Shown piece after piece: positions 9,042 to 17,908 of a DNA stretch of 53,775 bases. Both the position numbers and the translations under genes were made by a program. Position 1 is the first letter of the stretch, and each line of letters starts with the position of its first letter. This DNA comes from Flavobacteriaceae bacterium (GTDB taxonomy: Bacteria > Bacteroidota > Bacteroidia > Flavobacteriales > Flavobacteriaceae). The notes below the pieces were generated by a model. That model saw only the letters and a program-made list of their open reading frames with translations, was not told the DNA's origin and made no database searches. The stretch covers positions 1-53,775 of the forward strand of contig JABDMU010000026.1 in the NCBI GenBank assembly GCA_013001285.1. Reading direction: 5' to 3'.

Positions 9042-9497
9042 ATGAATTTTGACTTGCTCAAATCAAAAGTAACTGAAATTGTTTCAAATACAAATGATAG
9101 TGTTGAAAAACGACTATTTGAAATTTGTAATGTCCTAGAATCGCAAATCGATTATTACGACTGGGTTGGATTTTATTTTAAAAATGGTGATAAGGATGAG
9201 CTCAAATTAGGGCCTTATGTTGGAGAATCTACTGACCATGAGATCATTCCCTTTGGAAAAGGCATTTGTGGGCAAGTTGCGCTTAGCAATACAAATTTCG
9301 TGGTTCCCGACGTTAGTGCACAGGATAATTATCTCGCATGCAGCATCAGCGTTAAAGCCGAAATTGTCATCCCTATTTTTGTCGATGATGAGAACATCGG
9401 ACAAATCGATATCGATTCGAAAACTGCCAACCCGTTTTCTGACAAAGACGAGCGCTTTTTAGAGTTTGTATGTCATGAAGTAGCAAAAATTCTCTAG
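9042..9497 (+). CDS. GAF-domain protein related to free methionine-R-sulfoxide reductase
   Basis: A 151-residue single GAF domain resembling fRMsr (E. coli YebR/MsrC), which reduces free methionine-R-sulfoxide. The shared core includes DWVGFYF, LGPYVGES, PFGKGICGQVA, NYLACSISVKAEIVIPI and IGQIDIDS. Two of the three redox cysteines of E. coli fRMsr are present (GIC and YLAC, equivalents of Cys94 and Cys118). The Cys84 position is occupied by Asp/His (STDHEIIP), so the catalytic or recycling chemistry may differ. The start at MNFDLLKSK fits family length; a further 24 in-frame codons upstream (from 8970) look like untranslated leader. It diverges from xrtF. Confidence 0.75.
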   Translation: MNFDLLKSKVTEIVSNTNDSVEKRLFEICNVLESQIDYYDWVGFYFKNGDKDELKLGPYVGESTDHEIIPFGKGICGQVALSNTNFVVPDVSAQDNYLACSISVKAEIVIPIFVDDENIGQIDIDSKTANPFSDKDERFLEFVCHEVAKIL

Positions 9498-9566
9498 TTG
9501 TTAATAACTATTCTGTTTGGTTGAAAAAACTCGACGAATTCTCCCTTTTAAAAATTGGATTATAGT

Positions 9567-9574
9567 TACTTTTG
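9567..9574 (+). promoter_or_regulatory. -7 element upstream of purH
   Basis: TACTTTTG matches TAnnTTTG exactly and lies 22 bases before the purH ATG at 9597. It falls inside the upstream extension of the purH frame (from 9555), supporting 9597 as the true start. No TTG is seen at the expected -33 spacing. Confidence 0.5.
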
Positions 9575-9596
9575 TGTGCTTAATACACAACAGCAT

Positions 9597-11129
9597 ATGA
9601 GCCAGGAAAAAGCCATCAAATCAGCCCTTATTTCAGTCTATAGTAAAGACGGTTTAGCCCCGATTGTTAAGCAATTAGATCAATTAGGAGTTACGATTTA
9701 TTCAACGGGAGGCACACAAAAATTTATCAATGAACTCGATGTAAATGTGGTGCCTGTTGAGGATGTCACATCGTACCCATCTATATTAGGCGGTCGTGTA
9801 AAAACATTACACCCGAAAGTCTTTGGAGGTATTTTAAACAGACAAGAAAATCATCAAGATGTAGCTGAGTTAGAGGCCTTTGAAATACCACAGATCGATG
9901 CGGTTATCGTAGACCTTTATCCGTTCGAAAATACAGTGGCTTCAGGAGCTTCACATAATGACATCATTGAAAAAATAGATATTGGTGGTATTTCATTAAT
10001 TCGTGCTGCTGCAAAAAATTATGCTGATGTCATCTGTGTTTCTTCTGTAGATGATTACGCTGAGTTTCTTTCGATTATTACCGAAAAAAACGGTGTTACT
10101 TCAGAAGAAGACAGAAAGCAATTTGCCGCAAAGGCTTTTAATGTGTCATCACATTATGATACGGCCATTTTTAATTATTTCAATTCAGATAGCAGCATTT
10201 CGGCATTGAAAATTAGTCATGGCAATGGCAAGGTTCTTCGCTATGGTGAGAATCCTCATCAAAAAGGATTTTTCTTTGGAGATTTTGAGGCCATGTTCAG
10301 TAAATTACACGGCAAAGAGCTAAGCTATAACAACCTCTTAGATGTTGACGCTGCGGTAAATTTGATGAATGAATTTAAAGGAGATCCACCAACCTTCGCT
10401 ATTCTAAAACATAATAATGCATGTGGATTAGCGCAGCGAAGCTCCATCAAACAGGCCTATATTGATGCTCTGGCAGGTGATCCCATTTCTGCATTCGGAG
10501 GCATCCTTATCAGTAACACTGAAATAGATGCTAATACAGCCGAAGAGATTCATAAGTTGTTTTGTGAAGTCGTGATCGCACCTTCCTTTTCAGATGCTGC
10601 TCTTGAAATATTAAAAGGCAAAAAGAATAGAATTTTGTTAGTTCAAAACAATGTAAAACTTCCAAATACAATAGTAAGAACCTGTTTAAACGGCACGCTT
10701 GTTCAGGACAGAGACGATAAAACCGATACTGCAAATGACCTTACAAATGCCACCGAAAGAACACCTTCATCAACTGAGCTAGATGATCTTATTTTCGCTT
10801 CGAAAATATGCAAGCATACCAAATCAAATACCATTGTACTTGCCAAAAACAAACAATTGTGCGCCAGCGGCACAGGGCAAACAAGTCGGGTAGACGCTTT
10901 AAATCAAGCTATACATAAAGCCACGTCCTTCAATTTCGATTTGAATGGTGCTGTTATGGCAAGCGATGCATTCTTCCCATTCCCTGATTGTGTAGAAATT
11001 GCTGAAAAAGCAGGAATAACGGCAGTTATACAGCCTGGAGGCTCAATAAAAGATCAATTAAGTATCGATTATTGTAATGCAAATAATGTCGCAATGGTTT
11101 TAACTGGAACCCGACATTTTAAGCACTAA
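9597..11129 (+). CDS. purH: Bifunctional AICAR formyltransferase / IMP cyclohydrolase
   Basis: Catalyses the last two steps of de novo purine synthesis in the cytoplasm: formylation of AICAR with 10-formyl-THF, then ring closure to IMP. The 510 residues have the usual two-domain order. The N-terminal IMP cyclohydrolase (MGS-like fold) shows SVYSKDGL, STGGTQKFI and GGRVKTLHPKVFGGIL. The C-terminal AICAR transformylase contains LRYGENPHQKG, the conserved Lys-His pair in ILKHNNACG, and the tail SDAFFPFPDCVEIAEKAG...IQPGGSIKD. The start MSQEKAIKSAL was chosen because the 14 codons upstream contain a promoter element. It appears monocistronic, followed by mreB after 124 bases. Confidence 0.96.
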   Translation: MSQEKAIKSALISVYSKDGLAPIVKQLDQLGVTIYSTGGTQKFINELDVNVVPVEDVTSYPSILGGRVKTLHPKVFGGILNRQENHQDVAELEAFEIPQIDAVIVDLYPFENTVASGASHNDIIEKIDIGGISLIRAAAKNYADVICVSSVDDYAEFLSIITEKNGVTSEEDRKQFAAKAFNVSSHYDTAIFNYFNSDSSISALKISHGNGKVLRYGENPHQKGFFFGDFEAMFSKLHGKELSYNNLLDVDAAVNLMNEFKGDPPTFAILKHNNACGLAQRSSIKQAYIDALAGDPISAFGGILISNTEIDANTAEEIHKLFCEVVIAPSFSDAALEILKGKKNRILLVQNNVKLPNTIVRTCLNGTLVQDRDDKTDTANDLTNATERTPSSTELDDLIFASKICKHTKSNTIVLAKNKQLCASGTGQTSRVDALNQAIHKATSFNFDLNGAVMASDAFFPFPDCVEIAEKAGITAVIQPGGSIKDQLSIDYCNANNVAMVLTGTRHFKH

Positions 11130-11253
11130 TTTTAAGCTAAAATATTTAGTGGTTATTAAGAAGTCCAATTCGGGAATAGTATCGTATATTTTATTACTTT
11201 TACAGTTGTTCAAAATAACATAATAACAACCCTCAGATAATTACGTATAGCCC

Positions 11254-12282
11254 ATGGGATTTTTTGATTTCTTAACAGAAGAAATTGCAATCGATTTAGG
11301 AACCGCAAACACACTTATAATTCACAACGATAAAGTAGTTGTTGATAGCCCTTCAATAGTCGCAAGAGATAGAATTACAGGTAAAATCATTGCCGTTGGA
11401 AAAGAAGCTGCCTTAATGCAAGGTAAGACGCATGAAAATATCAAGACTATAAGACCTTTGAAGGATGGCGTTATTGCCGATTTCGATGCGAGTGAACAAA
11501 TGATCTCCATGTTCATTAAAAATATTCCAGCCTTAAAAAAGAAATTATTCGCTCCGGCTCTACGTATGGTGATCTGTATACCCTCAGGTATCACAGAAGT
11601 AGAAATGCGTGCGGTTAGAGAATCGGCTGAGCGTGTGAATGGTAAAGAAGTGTATTTGATTCATGAGCCTATGGCAGCTGCTATTGGTATTGGTGTAGAT
11701 ATCATGCAACCAAAAGGAAATATGATCGTTGACATTGGTGGTGGAACAACTGAAATTGCAGTGATTGCCCTAGGAGGTATTGTTTGCGATAAATCGGTGA
11801 AGGTTGCTGGTGATGTATTTACAAACGATATCATTTATTATATGCGAACTCAGCATAACTTATATGTTGGAGATCGCACTGCTGAAAAAATAAAGATTCA
11901 AATTGGTGCAGCTACGGAAGACCTTGAATTACCACCAGAAGAAATGAGTGTTCAGGGGCGTGACCTGTTAACAGGAAAACCAAAGCAAGTCCAGATTTCA
12001 TTCCGTGAAATTGCAAAAGCCATAGATAAATCGATCTTGAGAATTGAAGATTCGGTCATGGAAACCTTATCACAAACGCCACCAGAGCTGGCCGCCGATA
12101 TTTACAATACTGGTATATACTTAGCTGGTGGAGGATCGATGTTAAGAGGCCTTGACAAACGTCTTTCTCAAAAAACGGACCTTCCCGTTTATATTGCCGA
12201 AGATCCATTACGCGCTGTTGTTCGTGGAACGGGAATCGTTCTAAAAAACCTCACGAAATACAAAAGTGTATTGATTAAATAG
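11254..12282 (+). CDS. mreB: Rod shape-determining actin homologue MreB
   Basis: A 342-residue cytoskeletal ATPase that forms membrane-associated filaments and guides the elongasome. The start MGFFDFLTEEIAIDLGTANTL has an amphipathic membrane-binding N-terminus running into the phosphate-1 loop. Other actin-fold motifs are the phosphate-2 loop (MIVDIGGGTTEIAVIALGG), the adenosine loop (YLAGGGSMLRGL), and HEPMAAAIGIG. Length is normal for the family. It is the first gene of mreB-mreC-mreD-mrdA-rodA, with mreC 9 bases downstream. The 124-base gap upstream contains only a near-consensus promoter-like sequence. Confidence 0.96.
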   Translation: MGFFDFLTEEIAIDLGTANTLIIHNDKVVVDSPSIVARDRITGKIIAVGKEAALMQGKTHENIKTIRPLKDGVIADFDASEQMISMFIKNIPALKKKLFAPALRMVICIPSGITEVEMRAVRESAERVNGKEVYLIHEPMAAAIGIGVDIMQPKGNMIVDIGGGTTEIAVIALGGIVCDKSVKVAGDVFTNDIIYYMRTQHNLYVGDRTAEKIKIQIGAATEDLELPPEEMSVQGRDLLTGKPKQVQISFREIAKAIDKSILRIEDSVMETLSQTPPELAADIYNTGIYLAGGGSMLRGLDKRLSQKTDLPVYIAEDPLRAVVRGTGIVLKNLTKYKSVLIK

Positions 12283-12291
12283 AACTGAACA

Positions 12292-13098
12292 ATGCAACAG
12301 ATCATAAATTTCTTTTTAAGGAACAAAAATTTTCTCTTGTTCTTGTTGCTCTTTTCTATTGCCATTTCCTTAACTATTCAATCGCATTCTTACCATCGCA
12401 GTAAGTTTATAAACTCAGCGAATTTCCTAACAGGTGGCGTTTATGAATCGGTAAATAATATCGAACAGTATTTTAATTTAAAAGAAGAAAATGAACAGCT
12501 TTTAGAAGAAAACAATAGGCTAAAAGCAATGCTTTATAATAATATTGAACCTTTAAATATCGATTCAATGCACCAAGGTCAATATGAGGTTTTTCCGGCC
12601 AAGGTGATAAAAAATGCCTATGCATCTACCAATAATTATTTGATCATCAATAAAGGGCAACGTGATAGCCTTACGGAAGATTTAGGTGTCATTACTTCAA
12701 AGGGCATTGTAGGTATTATTGATAATACTTCAAAAGGCTATTCGCGAGTGATGTCTATTTTAAATACCAACAGTCGTGTGAATGCCCAATTAAAAAAAAC
12801 GGATCATTTTGGGACCTTAACATGGAATACCAATGACCCGCAAGTCGTACAACTTATCGATATCCCAAAGCAGGCTCCGCTTAATGTGGGTGATACTATA
12901 TTAACAGGCGGCCGATCTACAATTTTTCCGAAGGGTATTATGATCGGGACCATTTTGGGTTTTCAAATTGACGAGACTGAAAATTACTTTACGATTGACG
13001 TAAAACTCTTTAACGACATGACCAATATTGGACATGTTCACATAATAAAAAACAAAAACACTCAAGAAATTAAGGCGCTTGAGGCCATTGATGAGTAA
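12292..13098 (+). CDS. mreC: Rod shape-determining protein MreC
   Basis: A 268-residue bitopic inner-membrane protein. It has one N-terminal membrane helix (residues about 12-28), a periplasmic coiled coil (LKEENEQLLEENNRLKAML) and the double beta-barrel domain seen in AKVIKNAYASTNNYLIINKG, GVITSKGIVGIID and GDTILTGGRSTIFPKGIMIG. It connects MreB/MreD with PBP2 in the elongation machinery and is thought to activate PBP2. The gene lies 9 bases after mreB, and its stop overlaps the mreD start, so the two are translationally coupled. Confidence 0.93.
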   Translation: MQQIINFFLRNKNFLLFLLLFSIAISLTIQSHSYHRSKFINSANFLTGGVYESVNNIEQYFNLKEENEQLLEENNRLKAMLYNNIEPLNIDSMHQGQYEVFPAKVIKNAYASTNNYLIINKGQRDSLTEDLGVITSKGIVGIIDNTSKGYSRVMSILNTNSRVNAQLKKTDHFGTLTWNTNDPQVVQLIDIPKQAPLNVGDTILTGGRSTIFPKGIMIGTILGFQIDETENYFTIDVKLFNDMTNIGHVHIIKNKNTQEIKALEAIDE

Positions 13099-13597
13099 TA
13101 CCATTACATTACATATTGCACGTTTTATCGTACTGGTACTTGTACAAGCCTTGGTATTGAACAATATTAATTTTTTGGGATACATCAACCCCTATATTTA
13201 TATACTTTTTATTCTCCTGTATCCTATTAATAACAATCGCATGTTATTTATTTTTCTCAGTTTTTTATTGGGAATTAGTGTCGATTTATTTTTGGATTCA
13301 GGTGGTGTACATGCAGGGGCCAGTGTTTTTATTGCCTACGTTAGACCTGTTTTTTTAAAATTTTCTTTCGGTGCAACTTATGATCATCAAACAGTAAAGA
13401 TCAACACCTCAGATATCGGTCAACGTCTCACCTATTTTAGTTTGATCACGGTAGTTCATCACCTCCTTCTGTTTTCACTTGAAGTTTTTAACACTTCAAA
13501 AGTACTACTGATCCTAAAAAAGACGTTATTCTCTAGTATATTTACCATAATTTTATGCGTATTGATAACGCTAATATTCAGTAGGAAACCTAAATGA
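13091..13597 (+). CDS. mreD: Rod shape-determining protein MreD
   Basis: A roughly 168-residue integral membrane protein with five or six predicted helices, hydrophobic from LHIARFIVLVLVQALVLNNI onward and including the typical DLFLDSGGVHAGASVFIAYVRP region. It is the membrane component of the elongasome and interacts with MreC. I placed the start at 13091 (MSNTITLHIARF), whose ATG overlaps the mreC stop in ATGAGTAA. A second ATG four codons earlier (13079) is possible. The 3' end overlaps the mrdA start by 4 bases. Confidence 0.88.
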   Translation: MSNTITLHIARFIVLVLVQALVLNNINFLGYINPYIYILFILLYPINNNRMLFIFLSFLLGISVDLFLDSGGVHAGASVFIAYVRPVFLKFSFGATYDHQTVKINTSDIGQRLTYFSLITVVHHLLLFSLEVFNTSKVLLILKKTLFSSIFTIILCVLITLIFSRKPK

Positions 13598-15462
13598 GAA
13601 AACTATTACTTTTTCTTACCGTACTTTTTGTTGGATTGATCTTTGTAGGACGTTTGTTCTACCTTCAGGTCTATGCTGGTGTTAGCTATGATATAAATGA
13701 AGACAATGCTATAAGGAAGGTTTATAATTATCCTAAGCGTGGTTATGTCTATGACCGAAACGGTGAGCTTCTTGTGGCTAATCAGCCCTCTTATGATGTT
13801 ATGGTCATTCCAAGAGAAGTAGAACCGTTAGATACTATGGAGTTTTGTTCGCTTTTAAAAATTTCGAAACAGGATTTTATTAAATCTTATAAAAGAGCAA
13901 ATAATTATTCACCGAGGCTTCCCTCTGTATTTCTTGCCCATCTATCTAAGGAAGACTATGCAGTTCTTTCGGAAAAAATGCGAAAATTTCATGGTTTTTA
14001 TATTCAGAAAAGATCCTTAAGAGATTATCAAACATCTATTGGAGCAAATGTTTTAGGGTTTATTGCCGAAGCAAATAGAAAGACCATTGAAAAAGATCCT
14101 TTTTATAAAATGGGCGATCTCATCGGGAAGCAAGGGGTTGAACTATCCTATGAAACGGAATTACGCGGTGTAAAAGGGGTAAAGTACATTCAAAAAGACC
14201 GATTCAATAGGGATATTGGTCCTTATAAAAATGGAAATCATGATATTCAGGCTGAACCAGGAAAGGATATTACCATTTCTATTGATGCCGAATTACAAGC
14301 TTATGGAGAGCGTTTAATGCAAAACAAGCGTGGAGGAATTGTTGCTATTGAACCTAAAACAGGTGAGATCTTAAGCTTGGTCTCAGCACCAACCTATAAT
14401 CCGAATTTACTTGTTGGTAGAGAACGTTCAAAAAACTATACAAAATTATATAACGATACCATTAGCCGACCGCTCATTGATCGCGGGTTATTAAGAATGC
14501 ATGAGCCGGGTTCGCCTTTTAAAGCCCTTATCGCTTTAACTGCTTTGCAAGAAGGTGTGATAGATGAGCAAACAAAAATCACCTGTAAACATGGCTATGT
14601 CTATGGCAGAAATAATCGGAAAATGGGATGTCATTGCGGTGGAGGCATTCGCTATTTAAATAATGGGATATCAAAATCTTGTAATGCCTACTTCGCAAAC
14701 GCCTTCCGAAAAACCATAGAAAAATACGATGACGCTGGCGAGGCTATGGACATTTGGAGCGATCATATAAAAAGTTTTGGACTCGGAAATTTTCTTGGTT
14801 ATGATCTCCCAATAGGAAAGAAAGGGAATATTCCAAATGGTGCCTATTATGACAAATGGTATCCTGATTTCAGGTGGGGTGCTACCACTATAATTTCCAA
14901 TGCTATTGGGCAAGGTGAAGTTTTAGTAACGCCAATTCAATTGGCCAATATGATGGCAGCAATAGCAAATAGAGGCTATTATTATACACCCCACATCATT
15001 AAAAACATAAAAGGCAGTTCGATTCCTGATAAATTTAAAGAACAACATCATACGTCAATCGATAAAGAACATTTCGGCCCTGTTATTCAAGGTTTGTTCG
15101 ATGTATTTGAAAGTAGAGGCGGAACAGCAAATTTTTTAAAAGTTCCAGGTATTGAAATTTGTGGTAAGACAGGAACGGCTGAAAACTTTATAAAGATAGA
15201 TAGTGTAAGAACCCAACTCACAGATCATTCAATATTTGTGGCTTTTGCACCAAAAGACGATCCTAAAATAGCTATAGCTGTATTTGTTGAAAATGGTTAT
15301 TATGGTGCCCGTTGGGCGGGCCGAATTTCAAGTTTGATGATTGAGCAGTACATTAAAGGTGAGGTGACCTTAAAATACATGGAGAAAATGGTTCTTGAAA
15401 AAAGTTTAGAAGAAGAATATCTTAAGCCATACAGCGGTCAACCTTTTAAAATCAACCAATAA
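13594..15462 (+). CDS. mrdA: Penicillin-binding protein 2, elongation-specific transpeptidase
   Basis: A 622-residue class B PBP that cross-links peptidoglycan during cell elongation. There is one N-terminal membrane anchor (residues about 3-25), a PBP dimerisation/pedestal region starting at YPKRGYVYDRNGELL, and a transpeptidase domain with all three active-site motifs: SPFK (Ser307, Lys310), SCN (Ser362 to Asn364) and KTG (Lys525 to Gly527). The start overlaps mreD by 4 bases and the stop abuts rodA, its partner glycosyltransferase. A conserved-looking GCHCGGG segment just before the SxN motif contains two Cys and one His; its role is unknown to me. Confidence 0.95.
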   Translation: MRKLLLFLTVLFVGLIFVGRLFYLQVYAGVSYDINEDNAIRKVYNYPKRGYVYDRNGELLVANQPSYDVMVIPREVEPLDTMEFCSLLKISKQDFIKSYKRANNYSPRLPSVFLAHLSKEDYAVLSEKMRKFHGFYIQKRSLRDYQTSIGANVLGFIAEANRKTIEKDPFYKMGDLIGKQGVELSYETELRGVKGVKYIQKDRFNRDIGPYKNGNHDIQAEPGKDITISIDAELQAYGERLMQNKRGGIVAIEPKTGEILSLVSAPTYNPNLLVGRERSKNYTKLYNDTISRPLIDRGLLRMHEPGSPFKALIALTALQEGVIDEQTKITCKHGYVYGRNNRKMGCHCGGGIRYLNNGISKSCNAYFANAFRKTIEKYDDAGEAMDIWSDHIKSFGLGNFLGYDLPIGKKGNIPNGAYYDKWYPDFRWGATTIISNAIGQGEVLVTPIQLANMMAAIANRGYYYTPHIIKNIKGSSIPDKFKEQHHTSIDKEHFGPVIQGLFDVFESRGGTANFLKVPGIEICGKTGTAENFIKIDSVRTQLTDHSIFVAFAPKDDPKIAIAVFVENGYYGARWAGRISSLMIEQYIKGEVTLKYMEKMVLEKSLEEEYLKPYSGQPFKINQ

Positions 15463-16743
15463 ATGCAATCAAGCAGAACCCGAAATTTTAAGTTAGATTG
15501 GATTAGCATTATTCTTTTTTTGTTATTGGTTGGGTTTGGTTATCTAAATATTCTTTCGGCCTCAGCATCTGGCGAAGTAACCAGCTATTTTGATATGGGT
15601 CAACCCTACGGTAAGCAGTTGGTCTTTATTGGATGTACAATAATTCTTATTGTTTTGATACTGGCCATAGAAGCTAAATTCTACGAACGGTTTGCGAGTT
15701 TAATTTATCTCATTTCAATAATTTCATTAATCGGGCTTTTTATTTTTGGGAAAAATGTAAATGGGGCAACATCCTGGTATGCTATTGGTGGCATGACTTT
15801 ACAACCTAGTGAATTTGCTAAATTTGCAACAGCTCTTGCAGTTGCAAAATACATAAGTGACCTTCAAACCAATATTAGATTATTAAAATACCAGCTTAAA
15901 ACAATACTCATCATATTGGTCCCAGCATTCCTTATTTTGCTTCAAAATGATGCTGGAAGTACCATTGTCTATGGTGCTTTTTTCTTTGTATTTTTTAGAG
16001 AAGGCATTCCAAAGATCTATCTTATAATTGGATTTGCTTTAACCCTTTTAGCTGTCTCGGCATTAAAATTTGGCGTCTTGCCTTCGGCCTTAGCTGCTGC
16101 ATTCATTGTATTCATGTATTACTTTTTTATGCAGAAAAAGAGGAAAAGTATCCTTAATCCAATTTTTGTCACTTTAGTCAGTATAGTTTTTGTTTTCGCT
16201 ATAAAGTTCTTTTATCAAAATATATTACAACAGCATCAGCAAGATCGGATAAGTGTTTGGTTGCGACTTGAAAATGATCCAGAAAAATTAGAGGCAATGA
16301 AAAGAGACATTACCTATAATTTGCATGAATCTGAAAAGGCAATTAGCTCTGGCGGGGTCACTGGAAAAGGGTTTATGGAAGGTACGCGAACCATAGGTAA
16401 GTTCGTGCCTGAGCAACACACTGACTATATATTTAGTACGGTTGGAGAAGAATGGGGATTTCTAGGCAGTAGCCTTGTTGTCGTCTTATTTGTCTTTCTT
16501 ATCGTGCGAATACTACATCTCGCTGAACTGCAAAAATCACAATTCAGTCGTGTTTATGGCTACGGTGTGGCATCCATCCTTTTTGTTCACTTTTTGATCA
16601 ATATTGGCATGGTCATGGGCCTGATTCCAACTATTGGCATCCCTTTGCCGTTTTTTAGCTATGGTGGCTCTTCATTATGGGGATTTACAATTTTACTCTT
16701 TATTTTCATTAAGTTAGATGCCAACCGAATAAATGAATGGTAA
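15463..16743 (+). CDS. rodA: SEDS-family peptidoglycan glycosyltransferase RodA
   Basis: A 426-residue polytopic membrane protein of the SEDS family (RodA/FtsW/SpoVE) that polymerises lipid II together with PBP2. About ten hydrophobic helices are visible. Conserved segments are NGATSWYAIGGMTLQPSEFAK, QNDAGSTIVY, GKGFMEGTRTIGKFVPEQHTD with the essential Asp in the extracellular loop (EQHTDYIFSTVGEEWGF), and the C-terminal PTIGIPLPFFSYGGSS. It begins on the base after the mrdA stop, so the pair is certainly co-expressed. The position in an mre operon distinguishes it from FtsW. Confidence 0.94.
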   Translation: MQSSRTRNFKLDWISIILFLLLVGFGYLNILSASASGEVTSYFDMGQPYGKQLVFIGCTIILIVLILAIEAKFYERFASLIYLISIISLIGLFIFGKNVNGATSWYAIGGMTLQPSEFAKFATALAVAKYISDLQTNIRLLKYQLKTILIILVPAFLILLQNDAGSTIVYGAFFFVFFREGIPKIYLIIGFALTLLAVSALKFGVLPSALAAAFIVFMYYFFMQKKRKSILNPIFVTLVSIVFVFAIKFFYQNILQQHQQDRISVWLRLENDPEKLEAMKRDITYNLHESEKAISSGGVTGKGFMEGTRTIGKFVPEQHTDYIFSTVGEEWGFLGSSLVVVLFVFLIVRILHLAELQKSQFSRVYGYGVASILFVHFLINIGMVMGLIPTIGIPLPFFSYGGSSLWGFTILLFIFIKLDANRINEW

Positions 16744-16747
16744 CTCT

Positions 16748-17569
16748 ATGAAAGTAGATTTTTTGATCATAGGTGCAGCGAGATCAGGCACTACTAGCTT
16801 AAGTCAGATTTTGGACGCCCATCCTGATATTGGTTTTTGCAGTATAAAAGAGCCACAATTTTTTTGTAAAGAAGATTGGCGCGAACATCTTGATGACTAT
16901 CATTCCCTTTTTAAAACCAAAAGTGATATTTATGGAGAAGGCTCTACGAATTATTCTAAGTTTCCTTCTTTTAATCCAAATATTCATGCTGACATCTATG
17001 AATATAACCCAAAAATGAAGCTCATTTATATTATGAGACATCCGATAGAACGGATCATTTCACATTATAAATTTTCTGTAGAACGCGGCTATACGAATTC
17101 ACAAATTGATGAAGAAGTGCTCTCAAATCCTATTTATTTAAATACTAGTAAATATTTCTTTCAGATACATCCCTATATCGAACGCTTCGGATTAGCAAAT
17201 ATCAAACTCATTTTACTGGAAGATTTTAAAAAAGATCCTAGAAAAACAATGCAAGCGGTTTTTAGTTTTCTTGGAGTTCGTGCATTCGATTTTTCCAATA
17301 AATTAGTCCATTCTAATAGCAGTGATACTGGAAGCATTAGCCACAAAAAATATGATCATCCCAAATCCTTAGTTGAAAAGTTTTTAAAAGGCATCCACAT
17401 TTTATTTCGAAAATTAGCGCCAAAGACCTCAACAGATCACACAACATTATCACAAGACTCAAAAACTAAATTAATTGAACAACTAAAAGGCGATATAACC
17501 AGGCTGGAAGGTCTTTTAAACAGAGATCTAAGTCATTGGACTTTTACTCATACTGAATCACCTAAATGA
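16748..17569 (+). CDS. PAPS-dependent sulfotransferase-domain protein
   Basis: A 273-residue soluble protein with the two hallmarks of sulfotransferases. The 5'-phosphosulfate loop is at the N-terminus (GAARSGTTSLSQIL), and the 3'-phosphate-binding region is YIMRHPIERIISHYKFSVERG. It would transfer sulfate from PAPS to an acceptor that the sequence does not reveal. I preferred the start MKVDFLIIGAARSG at 16748; the ATG at 16733 lies within rodA. It sits only 4 bases after rodA and probably shares the elongation operon's transcript, which is an unusual partner for mre genes. It ends 6 bases from convergent gldC. Confidence 0.85.
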   Translation: MKVDFLIIGAARSGTTSLSQILDAHPDIGFCSIKEPQFFCKEDWREHLDDYHSLFKTKSDIYGEGSTNYSKFPSFNPNIHADIYEYNPKMKLIYIMRHPIERIISHYKFSVERGYTNSQIDEEVLSNPIYLNTSKYFFQIHPYIERFGLANIKLILLEDFKKDPRKTMQAVFSFLGVRAFDFSNKLVHSNSSDTGSISHKKYDHPKSLVEKFLKGIHILFRKLAPKTSTDHTTLSQDSKTKLIEQLKGDITRLEGLLNRDLSHWTFTHTESPK

Positions 17570-17575
17570 AAATAA

Positions 17576-17908
17576 TTATTTCAATTCCAATTTTTCAGCA
17601 AAATAATCGCAGAAGTCTTTCATAGTTGCCGTCATTTTTTCATCCTGTGTAGCGCGGTTAAAGGTGTTGCTCATTGCAACTAGTGTTTGATGAAAAAATA
17701 TCTTCATATCATCAACTGGCATGTCCTTAGTCCATAGGTCAATTCGCAACGTTTCTTTCGACTTGTTATCCCAGACCGATAACATCATTGCCTTGGCTTC
17801 TTCATTGTGTATCCCACCATCTTCGGCAGACCAATGTAACTTCTCTGGAATACGATTTTCATCTAGTGCCACGATAAGCTCAATAGTTGACGTGTTTTCT
17901 TTTGCCAT
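17576..17908 (-). CDS. gldC: Gliding motility protein GldC
   Basis: A 110-residue acidic soluble protein with no signal peptide. Typical GldC features are the start MAKENTSTIELIVALDENRIPEKLHWSAEDGG (shown here in two blocks: MAKENTSTIELIVALDEN and IPEKLHWSAEDGG), LRIDLWTKDMPVDDMKIFFHQTL and the C-terminal FCDYFAEKLELK. In Flavobacterium johnsoniae it is encoded next to gldB and is needed for efficient gliding; its biochemical function is not established. Its ATG overlaps the last base of gldB, so translation is coupled. Confidence 0.93.
   Translation of the reverse strand: MAKENTSTIELIVALDENRIPEKLHWSAEDGGIHNEEAKAMMLSVWDNKSKETLRIDLWTKDMPVDDMKIFFHQTLVAMSNTFNRATQDEKMTATMKDFCDYFAEKLELK

Noticed and set aside
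11124-11151. Hairpin CACTAA...TTAGTG overlapping the purH stop
   Set aside because: The stem is AT-rich and interrupted and there is no T-run after it, so I do not call it a terminator.
11130-11253. Possible promoter before mreB
   Set aside because: Only TACTTTTA, one base off the consensus, and no TTG at the right distance; too weak to list.
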